From NCBI GenBank assembly GCA_003480165.1, contig QUIQ01000002.1, forward strand, positions 1-64,000: a stretch of DNA of 64,000 bases, read 5' to 3'. This document shows, piece by piece, positions 44,641-54,352 of this stretch. Position numbers and translations under genes: made by a program. Each line of letters starts with the position of its first letter. The first letter of the stretch is position 1. Below the pieces are notes generated by a model. That model made no database searches. It saw only the letters and a program-made list of their open reading frames with translations, and was not told where the DNA came from. This DNA is from Firmicutes bacterium AM41-11. GTDB taxonomy: Bacteria > Bacillota_I > Bacilli_A > Erysipelotrichales > Erysipelotrichaceae.

Positions 44641-45983
44641 ATTTTATCGAAAAACTAAAAATGAAGGATAATACTGGCATAATATATCGAAACACAGTAT
44701 ATGCTGGTTTAGTAAAATTTTTCTCTCTTTTTATTGCATTATTTACTACACCTGCTTATATGCATTATTTTAATAATGATGAAATATTAGGCGTATGGTT
44801 TACTATTTTATCTGTACTTGCATGGATACTGAATTGTGATATGGGAATAGGTAATGGTTTAAGAAATAATCTTGTTTATGCGATAAACGAAAAAAATTGG
44901 GATAAAGCAAAAAAGTACATTTCTTCCGCTTATTATTTTTTATCGGTATTAGGAATAGTGATTCTTCTAATTATTGTCGGATTAGGAAATTTGATTAGTT
45001 GGAATGTTGTTTTTAATATTTCATCAAAAATAATTTCAACTAGAATTATGAAAATAACAACTTTGATTGTTTTAGCATCTATTGTTTTACAATTTGTTTT
45101 AAGGTTAGTTACTTCAATATTATATGCTTTACAGGAAGCTTTTATTCCTGGTTTATTAAATTTGGCAACGAATCTAATTCTGTTATTATACGTTTTAATA
45201 GCTAATTATATTGGGGAAAATAATAATATTGTCTTTTTAGCTTTAATGTATTTATTTGCAGCGAATATTCCATTGCTAATCGCAACAATTTGGGTCTTTT
45301 CAAAAAAATTGCCAAATTCAAGACCATCCATATTTTATTATAAAAAGGAATATGCGTTTTCAATATTAAAAATAGGTGTTGCTTTTTTATGGTTACAACT
45401 AATATCTATGGTAGTAGACAATACAAATAATTATTTAATAACTTTATTTGTAGGAAATGCTGCAGTAGTAGAATTTCAAATCTACTACAAAATATTTAGT
45501 TTGCCAACAACTGTAGTTATGCTTTTGACAACATCCCTTTGGTCGACAATTACAAAAGCTAAGGCAGAAGGTGATTGGAAGTGGATTGCATCTAGCTATA
45601 AAAAATTTATTAAAATCTCATTAATTTTTACGTTAATGGAATTTCTAATGATTATACCATTACAATTGATTTTTAATATATGGTTAGGCGATAAAACAAT
45701 AACAGTAAATTATGGTATAGCCTGTATCTTTGCTGTTTCTGGTTCAATAATGAGTTTAAGAACTATATTAGCTAATTATTCAAACGGATTATATGAAATT
45801 AGAATTCAAGGTATATACATGACATTTGGTGCTATTATTAATATCCCTTTGGCATATATTTTATCATGTTTGTTTGATAGTTATATCTCAATTGTTATAG
45901 CAAATGTTATTTCTATGTTACCTTATTGCATGGCACAAATGATTTGGTGCAAACGCAATATTCTAAATAAAGTAATTGTATAA
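44637..45983 (+). CDS. polysaccharide repeat-unit flippase (Wzx)
   Basis: A 448-residue protein with about 12 to 14 membrane helices of the MOP/PST family, which flips lipid-linked repeat units across the membrane. It overlaps the previous gene by ATGA. With the Wzy-like protein it defines a Wzx/Wzy-dependent pathway. It is the last of the very A/T-rich cassette genes; 109 A/T-rich bases follow. Confidence 0.85.
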   Translation: MNFIEKLKMKDNTGIIYRNTVYAGLVKFFSLFIALFTTPAYMHYFNNDEILGVWFTILSVLAWILNCDMGIGNGLRNNLVYAINEKNWDKAKKYISSAYYFLSVLGIVILLIIVGLGNLISWNVVFNISSKIISTRIMKITTLIVLASIVLQFVLRLVTSILYALQEAFIPGLLNLATNLILLLYVLIANYIGENNNIVFLALMYLFAANIPLLIATIWVFSKKLPNSRPSIFYYKKEYAFSILKIGVAFLWLQLISMVVDNTNNYLITLFVGNAAVVEFQIYYKIFSLPTTVVMLLTTSLWSTITKAKAEGDWKWIASSYKKFIKISLIFTLMEFLMIIPLQLIFNIWLGDKTITVNYGIACIFAVSGSIMSLRTILANYSNGLYEIRIQGIYMTFGAIINIPLAYILSCLFDSYISIVIANVISMLPYCMAQMIWCKRNILNKVIV

Positions 45984-46092
45984 TAGGCTTTTAATTTAAA
46001 TAGTTTTTTTATTCAAGAGTGTATGTTTATTGTATTAATTATATAAATATTATAAATAAGATATTGTTAAGTTTGAAAAGGAGAGTTTATTT

Positions 46093-47133
46093 ATGAGTTT
46101 ATTTAAAGACAAAACATTAATGATTACTGGAGGTACTGGTTCATTTGGTAATGCAGTACTAAATCGTTTTTTGGATACGGATATTGGAGAGATTCGTATC
46201 TTTTCGCGTGATGAGAAGAAACAAGATGATATGCGTCATGAATTTCAGGCAAAGATGCCTGAGGTTGCGGATAAGATTAAATTTTATATTGGTGATGTTC
46301 GTGATTTGCAATCTGTAAGAAACGCAATGCCTGGCGTGGATTATATCTTTCATGCGGCTGCTTTAAAACAAGTACCATCTTGTGAATTCTTTCCAATGGA
46401 GGCTGTTCGTACTAATGTTATTGGTACGGATAATGTATTAACGGCTGCGATTGAGTTTGGGGTAGAATCTGTAATTTGTTTAAGTACAGATAAGGCTGCT
46501 TATCCTATTAATGCGATGGGCATTACTAAGGCTATTGAAGAAAAGGTGGCTGTCGCTAAATCTAGAAATTCTGGTAAGACTAAGATTTGTTGTACACGTT
46601 ATGGCAATGTAATGTGTTCACGTGGATCGGTTATTCCTTTATGGATTGATCAGATCAAGAATGGGAATCCTATTACTTTAACCGAGCCTAAAATGACTCG
46701 TTTTATTATGAGTTTAGAGGAGGCTGTTGATTTAGTATTATTTGCATTTGAACATGGAGAAAATGGAGATCTATTAATTCAAAAGGCCCCTGCTTGTACA
46801 ATTCAAACACAGGCTGAGGCTGTATGTGAATTGTTTGGTGGTAAAAAAGAAGATATCAAGGTTATTGGTATTCGTCATGGGGAAAAGATGTATGAAACTT
46901 TATTGACGAACGAAGAGTGTGCCAAGGCTATTGATATGGGTAATTTCTATCGAGTACCGGCTGATAATCGTGGATTAAATTATGACAAATATTTCAAAGA
47001 CGGAGATGAAAAACGTAATACATTAACTGAGTTTAATTCGGATAATACAAGAAGATTAAACTTAGAGGAAACAAAAGAAAAGATTGCCTCTTTATCTTAT
47101 ATTCAAGAAGAATTGAAGAAAATGGAAGATTAG
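46093..47133 (+). CDS. capE: UDP-GlcNAc 4,6-dehydratase/5-epimerase
   Basis: First enzyme of UDP-N-acetyl-L-fucosamine synthesis. The 346-residue soluble SDR shows MITGGTGSFGNAVL, HAAALKQVPSCEFFP and STDKAAYPINAMGITKAI, the CapE/FlaA1-type signature with Met in the catalytic position. The ribosome binding site is AAGGAGAG. Base use returns towards the genome norm here, and capF follows after 4 bases. Confidence 0.92.
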   Translation: MSLFKDKTLMITGGTGSFGNAVLNRFLDTDIGEIRIFSRDEKKQDDMRHEFQAKMPEVADKIKFYIGDVRDLQSVRNAMPGVDYIFHAAALKQVPSCEFFPMEAVRTNVIGTDNVLTAAIEFGVESVICLSTDKAAYPINAMGITKAIEEKVAVAKSRNSGKTKICCTRYGNVMCSRGSVIPLWIDQIKNGNPITLTEPKMTRFIMSLEEAVDLVLFAFEHGENGDLLIQKAPACTIQTQAEAVCELFGGKKEDIKVIGIRHGEKMYETLLTNEECAKAIDMGNFYRVPADNRGLNYDKYFKDGDEKRNTLTEFNSDNTRRLNLEETKEKIASLSYIQEELKKMED

Positions 47134-47137
47134 TTAT

Positions 47138-48334
47138 ATGAAGATTTTAGTTACTGGTGCAAAGGGTATGGTCGGTACTGCTCTTTGTAATAACTTAAAG
47201 AATATTAGGGATGGTAAGAATCGTACACGTCCTAATTTAGTGATTGATGAGATTTATGAATATGATATTGATTCAACGAAAGAAGAGTTAGACTCATATT
47301 GTTCGTCATGTGATTTTGTATTTAACTTAGCTGGAGTGAATCGTCCTGAAAATCAAGAGGATTTTATGAAAGGAAACTTTGGATTTGCTTCACAACTTCT
47401 AGATACTCTAAAGAAACATAACAATAAGGCTGGTATTATGTTGTCTAGTAGTATACAGGCTACATTATCAGGTCGTTTTGGTGACAGTGAGTATGGTCGT
47501 AGTAAAAAGGCTGGAGAAGATTTATTCTTTGATTATGCCGATGAAACAGGTGCTCCTGTTTATGTATATCGTTTTCCAAATTTAATGGGTCATTCTAGAC
47601 CTAGATATAATAGTGCCGTAAGTACTTTCTGTTATTGTGTTGCCAATGATGAAGAATTTACTGTAAATGATAGAAGTACAGAACTTGAATTATTATATAT
47701 TGATGATCTTGTAGAAGGTATGTTTGATTTACTTGAAGGTAAAGAAAATCATTGTGAATTTTCTGGTGTTGAAACAGTTCTAAATGAATCTGGTCGTTAT
47801 TGTTGTGTTCCGGTTACTCATAAAGTAACTCTTGGAGAAATTGTTGAATTATTAGAAGAATTTAAGAATCAACCTGTATCTTTAATGATGCCTAAAATGC
47901 CTGAGGGTTCTTTTGCAAAGAAATTATTTAGTTTATATTTAAGTTATTTACCTACAAGTAAGTTTAAATATGCGATGAAAATGAATTGTGATGATCGTGG
48001 ATCATTTACTGAATTGGTACATACATTAGATTGTGGACAAGTATCCATTAATATTAGTAAACCTGGTATTACTAAGGGTCAGCATTGGCATAATAGTAAG
48101 TGGGAACAATTTATTGTGGTTGCAGGTCATGGATTGATTCAAGAAAGAAATATTAATACAGGTGAAACTGTTGAGTTTGAAGTAAGTGGAGATAAGATTG
48201 AAGCTATTTATATGATTCCAGGATGGACTCATAATATTATCAATTTATCTGAAACAGAAAACTTAGTAACTGTTATGACTTGTAATGAAATCTTTGATCC
48301 AAATCATCCAGATACTTTCTTTGAGAAGGTATAG
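47138..48334 (+). CDS. capF: UDP-2-acetamido-2,6-dideoxy-beta-L-talose 4-dehydrogenase/reductase CapF
   Basis: A bifunctional 398-residue protein. The N-terminal SDR reductase starts TGAKGMVGTAL, with SSSIQATLS and EYGRSKKAGED. The C-terminal cupin (about 265-398) has RGSFTELV and GQHWHNSKWEQF with metal-binding histidines. It reduces the CapE product toward UDP-N-acetyl-L-pneumosamine. It sits between capE and the acetyltransferase. Confidence 0.92.
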   Translation: MKILVTGAKGMVGTALCNNLKNIRDGKNRTRPNLVIDEIYEYDIDSTKEELDSYCSSCDFVFNLAGVNRPENQEDFMKGNFGFASQLLDTLKKHNNKAGIMLSSSIQATLSGRFGDSEYGRSKKAGEDLFFDYADETGAPVYVYRFPNLMGHSRPRYNSAVSTFCYCVANDEEFTVNDRSTELELLYIDDLVEGMFDLLEGKENHCEFSGVETVLNESGRYCCVPVTHKVTLGEIVELLEEFKNQPVSLMMPKMPEGSFAKKLFSLYLSYLPTSKFKYAMKMNCDDRGSFTELVHTLDCGQVSINISKPGITKGQHWHNSKWEQFIVVAGHGLIQERNINTGETVEFEVSGDKIEAIYMIPGWTHNIINLSETENLVTVMTCNEIFDPNHPDTFFEKV

Positions 48335-48336
48335 GT

Positions 48337-48834
48337 ATGAAGAATCTATATATTCTCGGTGCAGGTGGATTTGGTCATGTGATTAAAGATATGGCTGAAC
48401 AAAGTGGTAAGTATACAAAGATATGTTTTTTAGATGATAACTCTGATGAAGCAGTTGGTAAATTAAGTGACCTACCTAAATTTATTGATTCAGACTCTTG
48501 TTTTTTTGTGGGATTAGGAAATAATTCTGTACGATTAGATTTAATTAATAAACTTCTTTGTTTAAATTGTGAAGTTATTTCTTTAATTCATCCAACTGCA
48601 TATGTAAGTCCAACAGCTAAATTAGGAATTGGATGTTGCGTACTTCCAATGGCAGTCATTAATACGGACAGTGTTATTAAAGATGGTTGTATTATTAATT
48701 GTGGTGCTATAGTGGATCATAATTGTATAGTGAATGAAGGCGTTCATGTTTGTATGAATGCTGTAATTAAGGCTAACAATGAAATAGCTTCGTTAACTAA
48801 AGTTGAAGCTTGTCGTGTTGTAGAAAGAGGATAG
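48337..48834 (+). CDS. NeuD/PglD-like sugar acetyltransferase, short form
   Basis: A 165-residue protein: N-terminal Rossmann-like part (LYILGAGGFGHVIKDMAEQ) and a short left-handed helix (TAKLGIGCCVLPMAVIN, CGAIVDHNCIVNEGVHVCMNAVIKANNE). It lacks the final coils of longer NeuD enzymes of about 210 residues and ends VEACRVVERG. The catalytic His of VDHNC is present. It may still acetylate a 4-amino sugar. Confidence 0.7.
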   Translation: MKNLYILGAGGFGHVIKDMAEQSGKYTKICFLDDNSDEAVGKLSDLPKFIDSDSCFFVGLGNNSVRLDLINKLLCLNCEVISLIHPTAYVSPTAKLGIGCCVLPMAVINTDSVIKDGCIINCGAIVDHNCIVNEGVHVCMNAVIKANNEIASLTKVEACRVVERG

Positions 48835-48837
48835 AAA

Positions 48838-50013
48838 ATGGCAGATTATAGTAATGTATGTTTTCAAAACAATGGTAAATTAAAACTATTGATTATTGTA
48901 GGGACTCGTCCTGAAATTATTCGTTTGGCTGCAGTAATCAACAAAACAAGAAAGTATTTTGCTGTAATTTTGGCACATACTGGTCAGAATTATGATTATA
49001 ACTTAAATGGTGTTTTCTTCCATGATTTAGAATTGAAAGATCCAGAAGTATATTTAAATGCCGTAGGAAATGATTTAGGGGAAACTATGGGTAACATTAT
49101 CTCTGAATCTTATAAATTAATGGCTGAAATTAAACCAGATGCAGTATTAGTATTAGGGGATACAAATAGTTGTTTAAGTGTAATTGGAGCTAAACGTTTA
49201 CACATTCCAATCTTCCATATGGAAGCAGGGAATCGTTGTAAGGATGAATGTTTACCTGAAGAAACAAATCGTAGAATTGTAGATATTATTTCAGATGTAA
49301 ACATGGCTTATTCTGAACATGCTAGAAGATATTTGGCAGATACAGGACTTCCAAAAGAAAGAACATATGTTACGGGTTCTCCAATGGCTGAAGTTTTACA
49401 TAATAATTTAGCTAAAATTGAAGCGAGTGATATTCATACTCGATTAGGTCTTGAAAAAGGTAAATATATCTTATTAAGTGCGCATAGAGAAGAAAATATT
49501 GATACAGAAAAGAACTTCTTATCTTTATTTAATGCGATCAATCAAATGGCAGAAAAGTATGATATGCCAATTCTTTATTCTTGTCATCCAAGAAGTAAAA
49601 AGAGAATTGAAGCAACAGGTTTTAAATTAGATCCTAGAGTAATTCAACATGAACCTCTTGGATTCCATGATTATAACTGCCTTCAAATGAATGCATTCTG
49701 TGTTGTATCTGATAGTGGAACACTTCCAGAAGAGAGTAGTTTCTTTACAAGTGTAGGACATCCATTTCCAGCTGTATGTATTCGTACAAGTACAGAAAGA
49801 CCAGAAGCCTTAGATAAAGGTGACTTTATTTTAGCTGGAATTGATAAAGATCATTTACTACAAGCAGTAGATGTAGCAGTAGAAATGAATAAGAACAATG
49901 ATCTTGGTATACCAGTACCTGATTATGTGGATGAAAATGTAAGTGATAAGGTTGTTAAAATTATTCAATCATATACTGGTGTAATAGACAAAATGGTATG
50001 GAGAAAGTATTAA
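48838..50013 (+). CDS. capG: UDP-N-acetyl-L-pneumosamine 2-epimerase (WecB-like, CapG)
   Basis: A 391-residue non-hydrolysing UDP-GlcNAc 2-epimerase fold: VGTRPEIIRLAAVI, TGQNYDYN, GDTNSCLS, MEAGNRCKDECLPEETNRRI and SDSGTLPEES. After capE and capF it should complete UDP-N-acetyl-L-fucosamine. The ribosome binding site is GAGGA, 3 bases after the acetyltransferase stop. Confidence 0.9.
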   Translation: MADYSNVCFQNNGKLKLLIIVGTRPEIIRLAAVINKTRKYFAVILAHTGQNYDYNLNGVFFHDLELKDPEVYLNAVGNDLGETMGNIISESYKLMAEIKPDAVLVLGDTNSCLSVIGAKRLHIPIFHMEAGNRCKDECLPEETNRRIVDIISDVNMAYSEHARRYLADTGLPKERTYVTGSPMAEVLHNNLAKIEASDIHTRLGLEKGKYILLSAHREENIDTEKNFLSLFNAINQMAEKYDMPILYSCHPRSKKRIEATGFKLDPRVIQHEPLGFHDYNCLQMNAFCVVSDSGTLPEESSFFTSVGHPFPAVCIRTSTERPEALDKGDFILAGIDKDHLLQAVDVAVEMNKNNDLGIPVPDYVDENVSDKVVKIIQSYTGVIDKMVWRKY

Positions 50014-50107
50014 TCTTTCTTCATACTTTATTATTATGATTAATGTTATTCTAGAAATAAATTATTTTTTAATTTTTTGTAGAATAATATTTAAAAAGGA
50101 GATATGT

Positions 50108-51721
50108 ATGCGGATTAAATTACCATTATTAAATAATCAACAAATATATGTAGAGGATAAAAAATCTATAGTTTTAGTTGGTGCAAATGGATCTGGAAAA
50201 ACTAGAATGAGTATTTGGATTGATGAGAATAATAGTGATTTAAACATTCACCGTATATCTGCTCAAAAATCGTTAAATATTCCAGAATTTGTCAGCCCAT
50301 CTGAATTAGAAAATGCTAAAGAAAAATTTTTATATGGTACAGCAGGAATAGTTGATAAAAAAGTGTTACATACTATAGGCAAAAAAATAAATAGATGGAA
50401 TGAGAAGCCAGAGACTCATCTTTTAACAGATTTTGATTATATGATGGAGTACTTATTCACTGAAAATTATGAGAAAAGTATTAAATATAGAGATCAGCAC
50501 AAAGAAGGAAATTTAGATTTTGATAATGATACATTATTAGAGCAAATTAAAAATATATTTGAAAATGTAATAACCCATCGGAAGTTACAAATTGATGCGG
50601 GTAAGATTAGTGTTGTAAGTTCAGATGATGAAGATTTATATAATGCTAGCCAGATGAGTGATGGGGAAAGAGCAATTTTTCATTTTATAGGTGAAGTATT
50701 ATGTGCTGAATCTAATAGTTTAATTATCGTTGATGAGCCAGAAAATCATTTACATGCTTCAATTTTAAAAAGATTATGGGATAATATAGAAAAATCTAGA
50801 CCAGACTGTGTATTTTTATATATAACACATAATTTTGATTTTGCTATTTCAAGGGTTAATTCACAGATAATTTGGTTAAAATCGTATAAGAATAAAGAGT
50901 GGGATTATAAATTAATAAATGAAGATGAAAACACGGATGATAATTTAGATTGTTTGAAATTGGAATTGTTAGGTAGTAGACAAAATGTAATGTTTGTAGA
51001 AGGAACTAAAAATAACAGTTTTGATCAAAAGATATATTCAAGAATATATAGTGATTATAATGTATTATCACTTGAAAGTTGTAGTAATGTGATTCAAGCG
51101 GTTAAAACATATAACAATACTAATGATTTGCATCATATGAATGTAGTAGGAATAATAGATCGTGATCGGAGATCAGAAGAAGAGATTCTTAATCTTAAAT
51201 CAGATAATATATATGTTCCAGACGTTGCTGAAGTAGAAAATCTATTTTTATTACCAGAAGTAATAGAAATAATGTGTAAAAAAGAGATTAAAGATTATAA
51301 TGAGACATTGGAATTTGTAAAAGAAAACACTTTTAAGTTTTTGGGAGATCATGAGGAAGAGCAAGCAATTTTATTTGTCAAACATCAAGTAATGAATATA
51401 ATTAATCAAAATGTGAATAAGAAACATAATACAATTGATTCTTTAAAAAGTGAAACACAAAATATATCGCAAAATATTAATATAGATGAAATATATAAAA
51501 AGGAAATAAAAAATATAGAAACAATAATCAAGGATAGGGACTATTTACTAGCATTAAAAACAATTAACAATAAAGGGTTATTAAATTTTACAAAATTACC
51601 GAGTGAATTTGGATGGAAAGCAGATTATTATCAGAATCAAGTTGTAAATATACTTTGCTATGATGATGAGTATGGTGATAGATTAAAAGAAATCTTTAAA
51701 AAATATATCAAAATAGGATAA
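50108..51721 (+). CDS. AAA (AAA15/ABC-type) ATPase fused to DUF4435 TOPRIM-like nuclease domain; PARIS-like
   Basis: A 537-residue single protein. Walker A GANGSGKT (25-32), signature-like MSDGERAI (183-190) and Walker B LIIVDEPENHLH (205-216) form an ABC-like ATPase. From about residue 290 VMFVEGTKNN (Glu298), GIIDRDRR (Asp351, Asp353) and VAEVENLFLLPEV form a DUF4435 domain with TOPRIM-type acidic residues. AriA (AAA15) and AriB (DUF4435) make up the PARIS anti-phage system, known also as fusions. The start at 50108 follows AAGGAG; the upstream frame from 50036 has no site. It interrupts a sugar biosynthesis operon and has no evident sugar role. Confidence 0.7.
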   Translation: MRIKLPLLNNQQIYVEDKKSIVLVGANGSGKTRMSIWIDENNSDLNIHRISAQKSLNIPEFVSPSELENAKEKFLYGTAGIVDKKVLHTIGKKINRWNEKPETHLLTDFDYMMEYLFTENYEKSIKYRDQHKEGNLDFDNDTLLEQIKNIFENVITHRKLQIDAGKISVVSSDDEDLYNASQMSDGERAIFHFIGEVLCAESNSLIIVDEPENHLHASILKRLWDNIEKSRPDCVFLYITHNFDFAISRVNSQIIWLKSYKNKEWDYKLINEDENTDDNLDCLKLELLGSRQNVMFVEGTKNNSFDQKIYSRIYSDYNVLSLESCSNVIQAVKTYNNTNDLHHMNVVGIIDRDRRSEEEILNLKSDNIYVPDVAEVENLFLLPEVIEIMCKKEIKDYNETLEFVKENTFKFLGDHEEEQAILFVKHQVMNIINQNVNKKHNTIDSLKSETQNISQNINIDEIYKKEIKNIETIIKDRDYLLALKTINNKGLLNFTKLPSEFGWKADYYQNQVVNILCYDDEYGDRLKEIFKKYIKIG

Positions 51722-51754
51722 ATATTACTGGTATATAGACATGGAGGAAGTTTT

Positions 51755-52789
51755 ATGAATGAAACTATTTTTGTTACAGGTGCATCAGGATTTATTGGAT
51801 CCAATTTATGTAAAAGGATTTTAAATGAAGATTCTGAATGTAAGGTTATCGGTTTAGATAACATGAATGATTATTATGATGTGCGTATTAAGGAGGCTAG
51901 ACTAAATGAATTGTCTGGTTATTCGAATTATACGTTTATTAAAGGAAACTTAGCTGATAAGGAATTAATTGATTCTATCTTTGATAAGTATCGTCCTAGT
52001 ATTGTAGTTAACTTGGGTGCTCAGGCTGGTGTTCGTTATTCTATTACGAATCCAGATGCTTATATTGAAAGTAATATGTTGGGTTTCTACAATATTTTAG
52101 AGGCTTGTAGAAATTATCCAGTAGAACACTTAGTATATGCTTCTAGTAGTAGTGTATATGGATCGAATAAAAAGGTTCCTTATAGTACGGATGATAAGGT
52201 GGATAATCCAGTTAGTTTATATGCAGCAACAAAGAAGAGTAATGAGTTAATGGCTCATGCTTATGCTAAACTATACAATATTCCTAGTACTGGATTAAGA
52301 TTCTTTACTGTATATGGTCCTGCTGGACGTCCAGACATGGCATACTTTGGATTTACAAATAAACTAGTGAATGGGGATACGATTAAGATTTTTAATTATG
52401 GTAATTGTAAACGTGACTTTACATATGTAGATGATATTGTAGAAGGTGTTATTCGTGTTATGAATAAAGCACCAGAAAAGAAGAATGGTGAGGATGGTCT
52501 TCCTATTCCACCTTATGCTATTTACAATATTGGTAATAGTAATCCAGAAAACTTATTAGATTTTGTACAGATCCTATCTGAAGAATTAGTAAGAGCTGGC
52601 GTATTGCCTGAAGATTATGATTTTGAAGCACACAAAGAATTAGTGGCTATGCAACCCGGAGATGTACCAGTAACATATGCGGATACGAGTGCTTTAGAAA
52701 GAGATTTTGGTTTTAAACCACATACGCCATTAAGAGAAGGCTTAAGAAAGTTTGCTGAGTGGTACAAAGAATTTTATATGACTAAATAG
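51755..52789 (+). CDS. UDP-glucuronate 4-epimerase-like NAD-dependent epimerase
   Basis: A 344-residue SDR: VTGASGFIGSNLCKRI, GLDNMNDYYDVRIKEARL, ASSSSVYG, YAATKKSNELMAH and RFFTVYGPAGRPDMAYF. NDYYDVRIKEARL is the hallmark of UDP-GlcA 4-epimerases (CapI type). It would convert UDP-glucuronate, made by the facing dehydrogenase gene, into UDP-galacturonate. It closes the plus-strand polysaccharide operon. Confidence 0.88.
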   Translation: MNETIFVTGASGFIGSNLCKRILNEDSECKVIGLDNMNDYYDVRIKEARLNELSGYSNYTFIKGNLADKELIDSIFDKYRPSIVVNLGAQAGVRYSITNPDAYIESNMLGFYNILEACRNYPVEHLVYASSSSVYGSNKKVPYSTDDKVDNPVSLYAATKKSNELMAHAYAKLYNIPSTGLRFFTVYGPAGRPDMAYFGFTNKLVNGDTIKIFNYGNCKRDFTYVDDIVEGVIRVMNKAPEKKNGEDGLPIPPYAIYNIGNSNPENLLDFVQILSEELVRAGVLPEDYDFEAHKELVAMQPGDVPVTYADTSALERDFGFKPHTPLREGLRKFAEWYKEFYMTK

Positions 52790-52793
52790 AAAA

Positions 52794-52824
52794 AGGGCTG
52801 CTGTTAGATAACAGCAGCCTTTTT
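52794..52824. terminator. bidirectional terminator between epimerase and dehydrogenase genes
   Basis: GGCTGCTGTTA (52796-52806) pairs with TAACAGCAGCC (52809-52819), with A and T runs on either side. Confidence 0.9.
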
Positions 52825-52828
52825 GAGA

Positions 52829-54301
52829 CTAGTCTCTTTTGAAGATGTCTCTTGTATAAACTTTATCTTTTACATCGTCCAGGCAGGAATCGTATCGATT
52901 AGCGATGATTGCCTGGCTTTTCTTTTTGAATTTATTTAAGTCATTCACAACTTCTGAGCCATAGAAGGTTTCGCCATTTTCTATTGTAGGTTCATAAATA
53001 ATAACCGTAGCTCCCTTAGCTTTGATTCGTTTCATAACCCCTTGAATCGAAGACTGTCTAAAGTTATCTGAATTGGATTTCATCGTTAAACGATATACAC
53101 CAATAACTTTTTCTCCTTCTTTACATGGATCCCAAGTACTATTGGCTTCATAAGCACCTGCAATTTCTAAGACTCTATCTGCAATGTAGTCTTTTCTTGT
53201 TCGGTTACTTTCTACAATAGCGGAAATCATATTTTGTGGAACATCGTTAAAGTTGGCAAGAAGTTGTTTGGTGTCCTTTGGTAAACAATAACCTCCATAT
53301 CCAAAAGAAGGATTGTTGTAGTGAGTACCAATACGTGGATCTAAACATACACCATCAATAATCTCTTCGGTATTTAATCCCTTTGATTCAGCATATGTAT
53401 CTAATTCGTTGAAATAAGAAACACGTAAAGCTAAATAAGTATTCGCAAATAACTTAACAGCTTCAGCTTCCGTGAATCCCATAAATAAAGTATCAATGTT
53501 TTCTTTGATAGCACCTTGTTGAAGCAAGCTTGCGAATGTATGTGCTTTATCCTTTGATTCTTCATCACAAGAAACAATGATTCTAGAAGGATACAAGTTA
53601 TCGTATAAAGCCTTGCTTTCTCTTAAGAATTCAGGACTAAAGATAATATTCTTTGTATTGTATTTCTTTCTTACAGAAGCAGTATATCCAACTGGAATCG
53701 TTGATTTAATAACCATGGTTGCATTTGGATTTACTTTAAGAACTAATTCAATGACAGATTCAACTGCAGAACAGTCAAAGAAGTTTTTCTTGCTGTCGTA
53801 GTTAGTTGGTGCAGCAATAACGACAAAATCTGCATTCTTATAAGCATTTTCTCCATCTAAAGTCGCAACTAAATCCAAATCTTTTTCAGCCAAATACTTT
53901 TCAATGTATTCATCTTGAATAGGGGATTTACGTTGGTTAATTAAATTTACTTTTTCTTGAATAATATCTACTGCCGTTACATGGTTGTGTTGTGACAATA
54001 AAGTCGCAATAGATAAACCAACATAACCCGTTCCAGCTACAGCTACATTATATTTCTTATCTAAAACCGGTTTTTCAGAAGCAGTTCTTTCTTCTTCAAA
54101 TAAATCTGTGACTTCAAAATGAAGCACTTCTGCAATCGCTTCTAGTTGCTCAATCGAAGGCATGTAGTCACAACTCTCTAGTCGACTAATCATTGCACGA
54201 TTAATACCTGTTAATTCAGCAAGCTTTGTTTGTGTGATCTTGCATTCTTTTCTTTTGCTGGTGATAGTATCAGCCATTTTCTTCATAGATAATTTTTTCA
54301 T
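52829..54301 (-). CDS. XRE helix-turn-helix domain fused to UDP-glucose 6-dehydrogenase
   Basis: A 490-residue fusion. Residues 9-68 are an XRE-type DNA-binding domain ([26 protein letters not shown], then [14 protein letters not shown]). From residue 84 follows a complete UDP-glucose/GDP-mannose dehydrogenase: [30 protein letters not shown] and [10 protein letters not shown] with catalytic Cys339. The enzyme part should oxidise UDP-glucose to UDP-glucuronate, the substrate of the facing epimerase. The DNA-binding part probably controls its own promoter through the palindrome at 54333-54352. The start at 54301 follows TTTGGAG; a TTG 12 bases upstream overlaps that site. Confidence 0.88.
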   Translation of the reverse strand: MKKLSMKKMADTITSKRKECKITQTKLAELTGINRAMISRLESCDYMPSIEQLEAIAEVLHFEVTDLFEEERTASEKPVLDKKYNVAVAGTGYVGLSIATLLSQHNHVTAVDIIQEKVNLINQRKSPIQDEYIEKYLAEKDLDLVATLDGENAYKNADFVVIAAPTNYDSKKNFFDCSAVESVIELVLKVNPNATMVIKSTIPVGYTASVRKKYNTKNIIFSPEFLRESKALYDNLYPSRIIVSCDEESKDKAHTFASLLQQGAIKENIDTLFMGFTEAEAVKLFANTYLALRVSYFNELDTYAESKGLNTEEIIDGVCLDPRIGTHYNNPSFGYGGYCLPKDTKQLLANFNDVPQNMISAIVESNRTRKDYIADRVLEIAGAYEANSTWDPCKEGEKVIGVYRLTMKSNSDNFRQSSIQGVMKRIKAKGATVIIYEPTIENGETFYGSEVVNDLNKFKKKSQAIIANRYDSCLDDVKDKVYTRDIFKRD

Positions 54302-54315
54302 GTTTTTCTCCAAAC

Positions 54316-54321
54316 ATTATA
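54316..54321 (-). promoter_or_regulatory. -10 box of the XRE-dehydrogenase gene
   Basis: On the minus strand TATAAT, 14 bases before the ATG; the short gap holds the GGAG site. The -35 region falls inside the palindrome at 54333-54352. Confidence 0.6.
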
Positions 54322-54332
54322 ATTTCATTAAT

Positions 54333-54352
54333 TTTCTAATAATTATTAGAAA
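54333..54352. promoter_or_regulatory. perfect 20-bp palindrome, probable operator of the XRE domain
   Basis: TTTCTAATAA followed by its exact reverse complement TTATTAGAAA. It covers the -35 position of the promoter at 54316, as a repressor site would. A second imperfect palindrome (AGATTT-ATTA-AAATCT) lies further upstream at about 54404-54419. Confidence 0.65.

Noticed and set aside
50036..50107. Longer N-terminus for the AAA-DUF4435 protein
   Set aside because: The added segment is hydrophobic noise without a ribosome site; AAGGAG precedes 50108.
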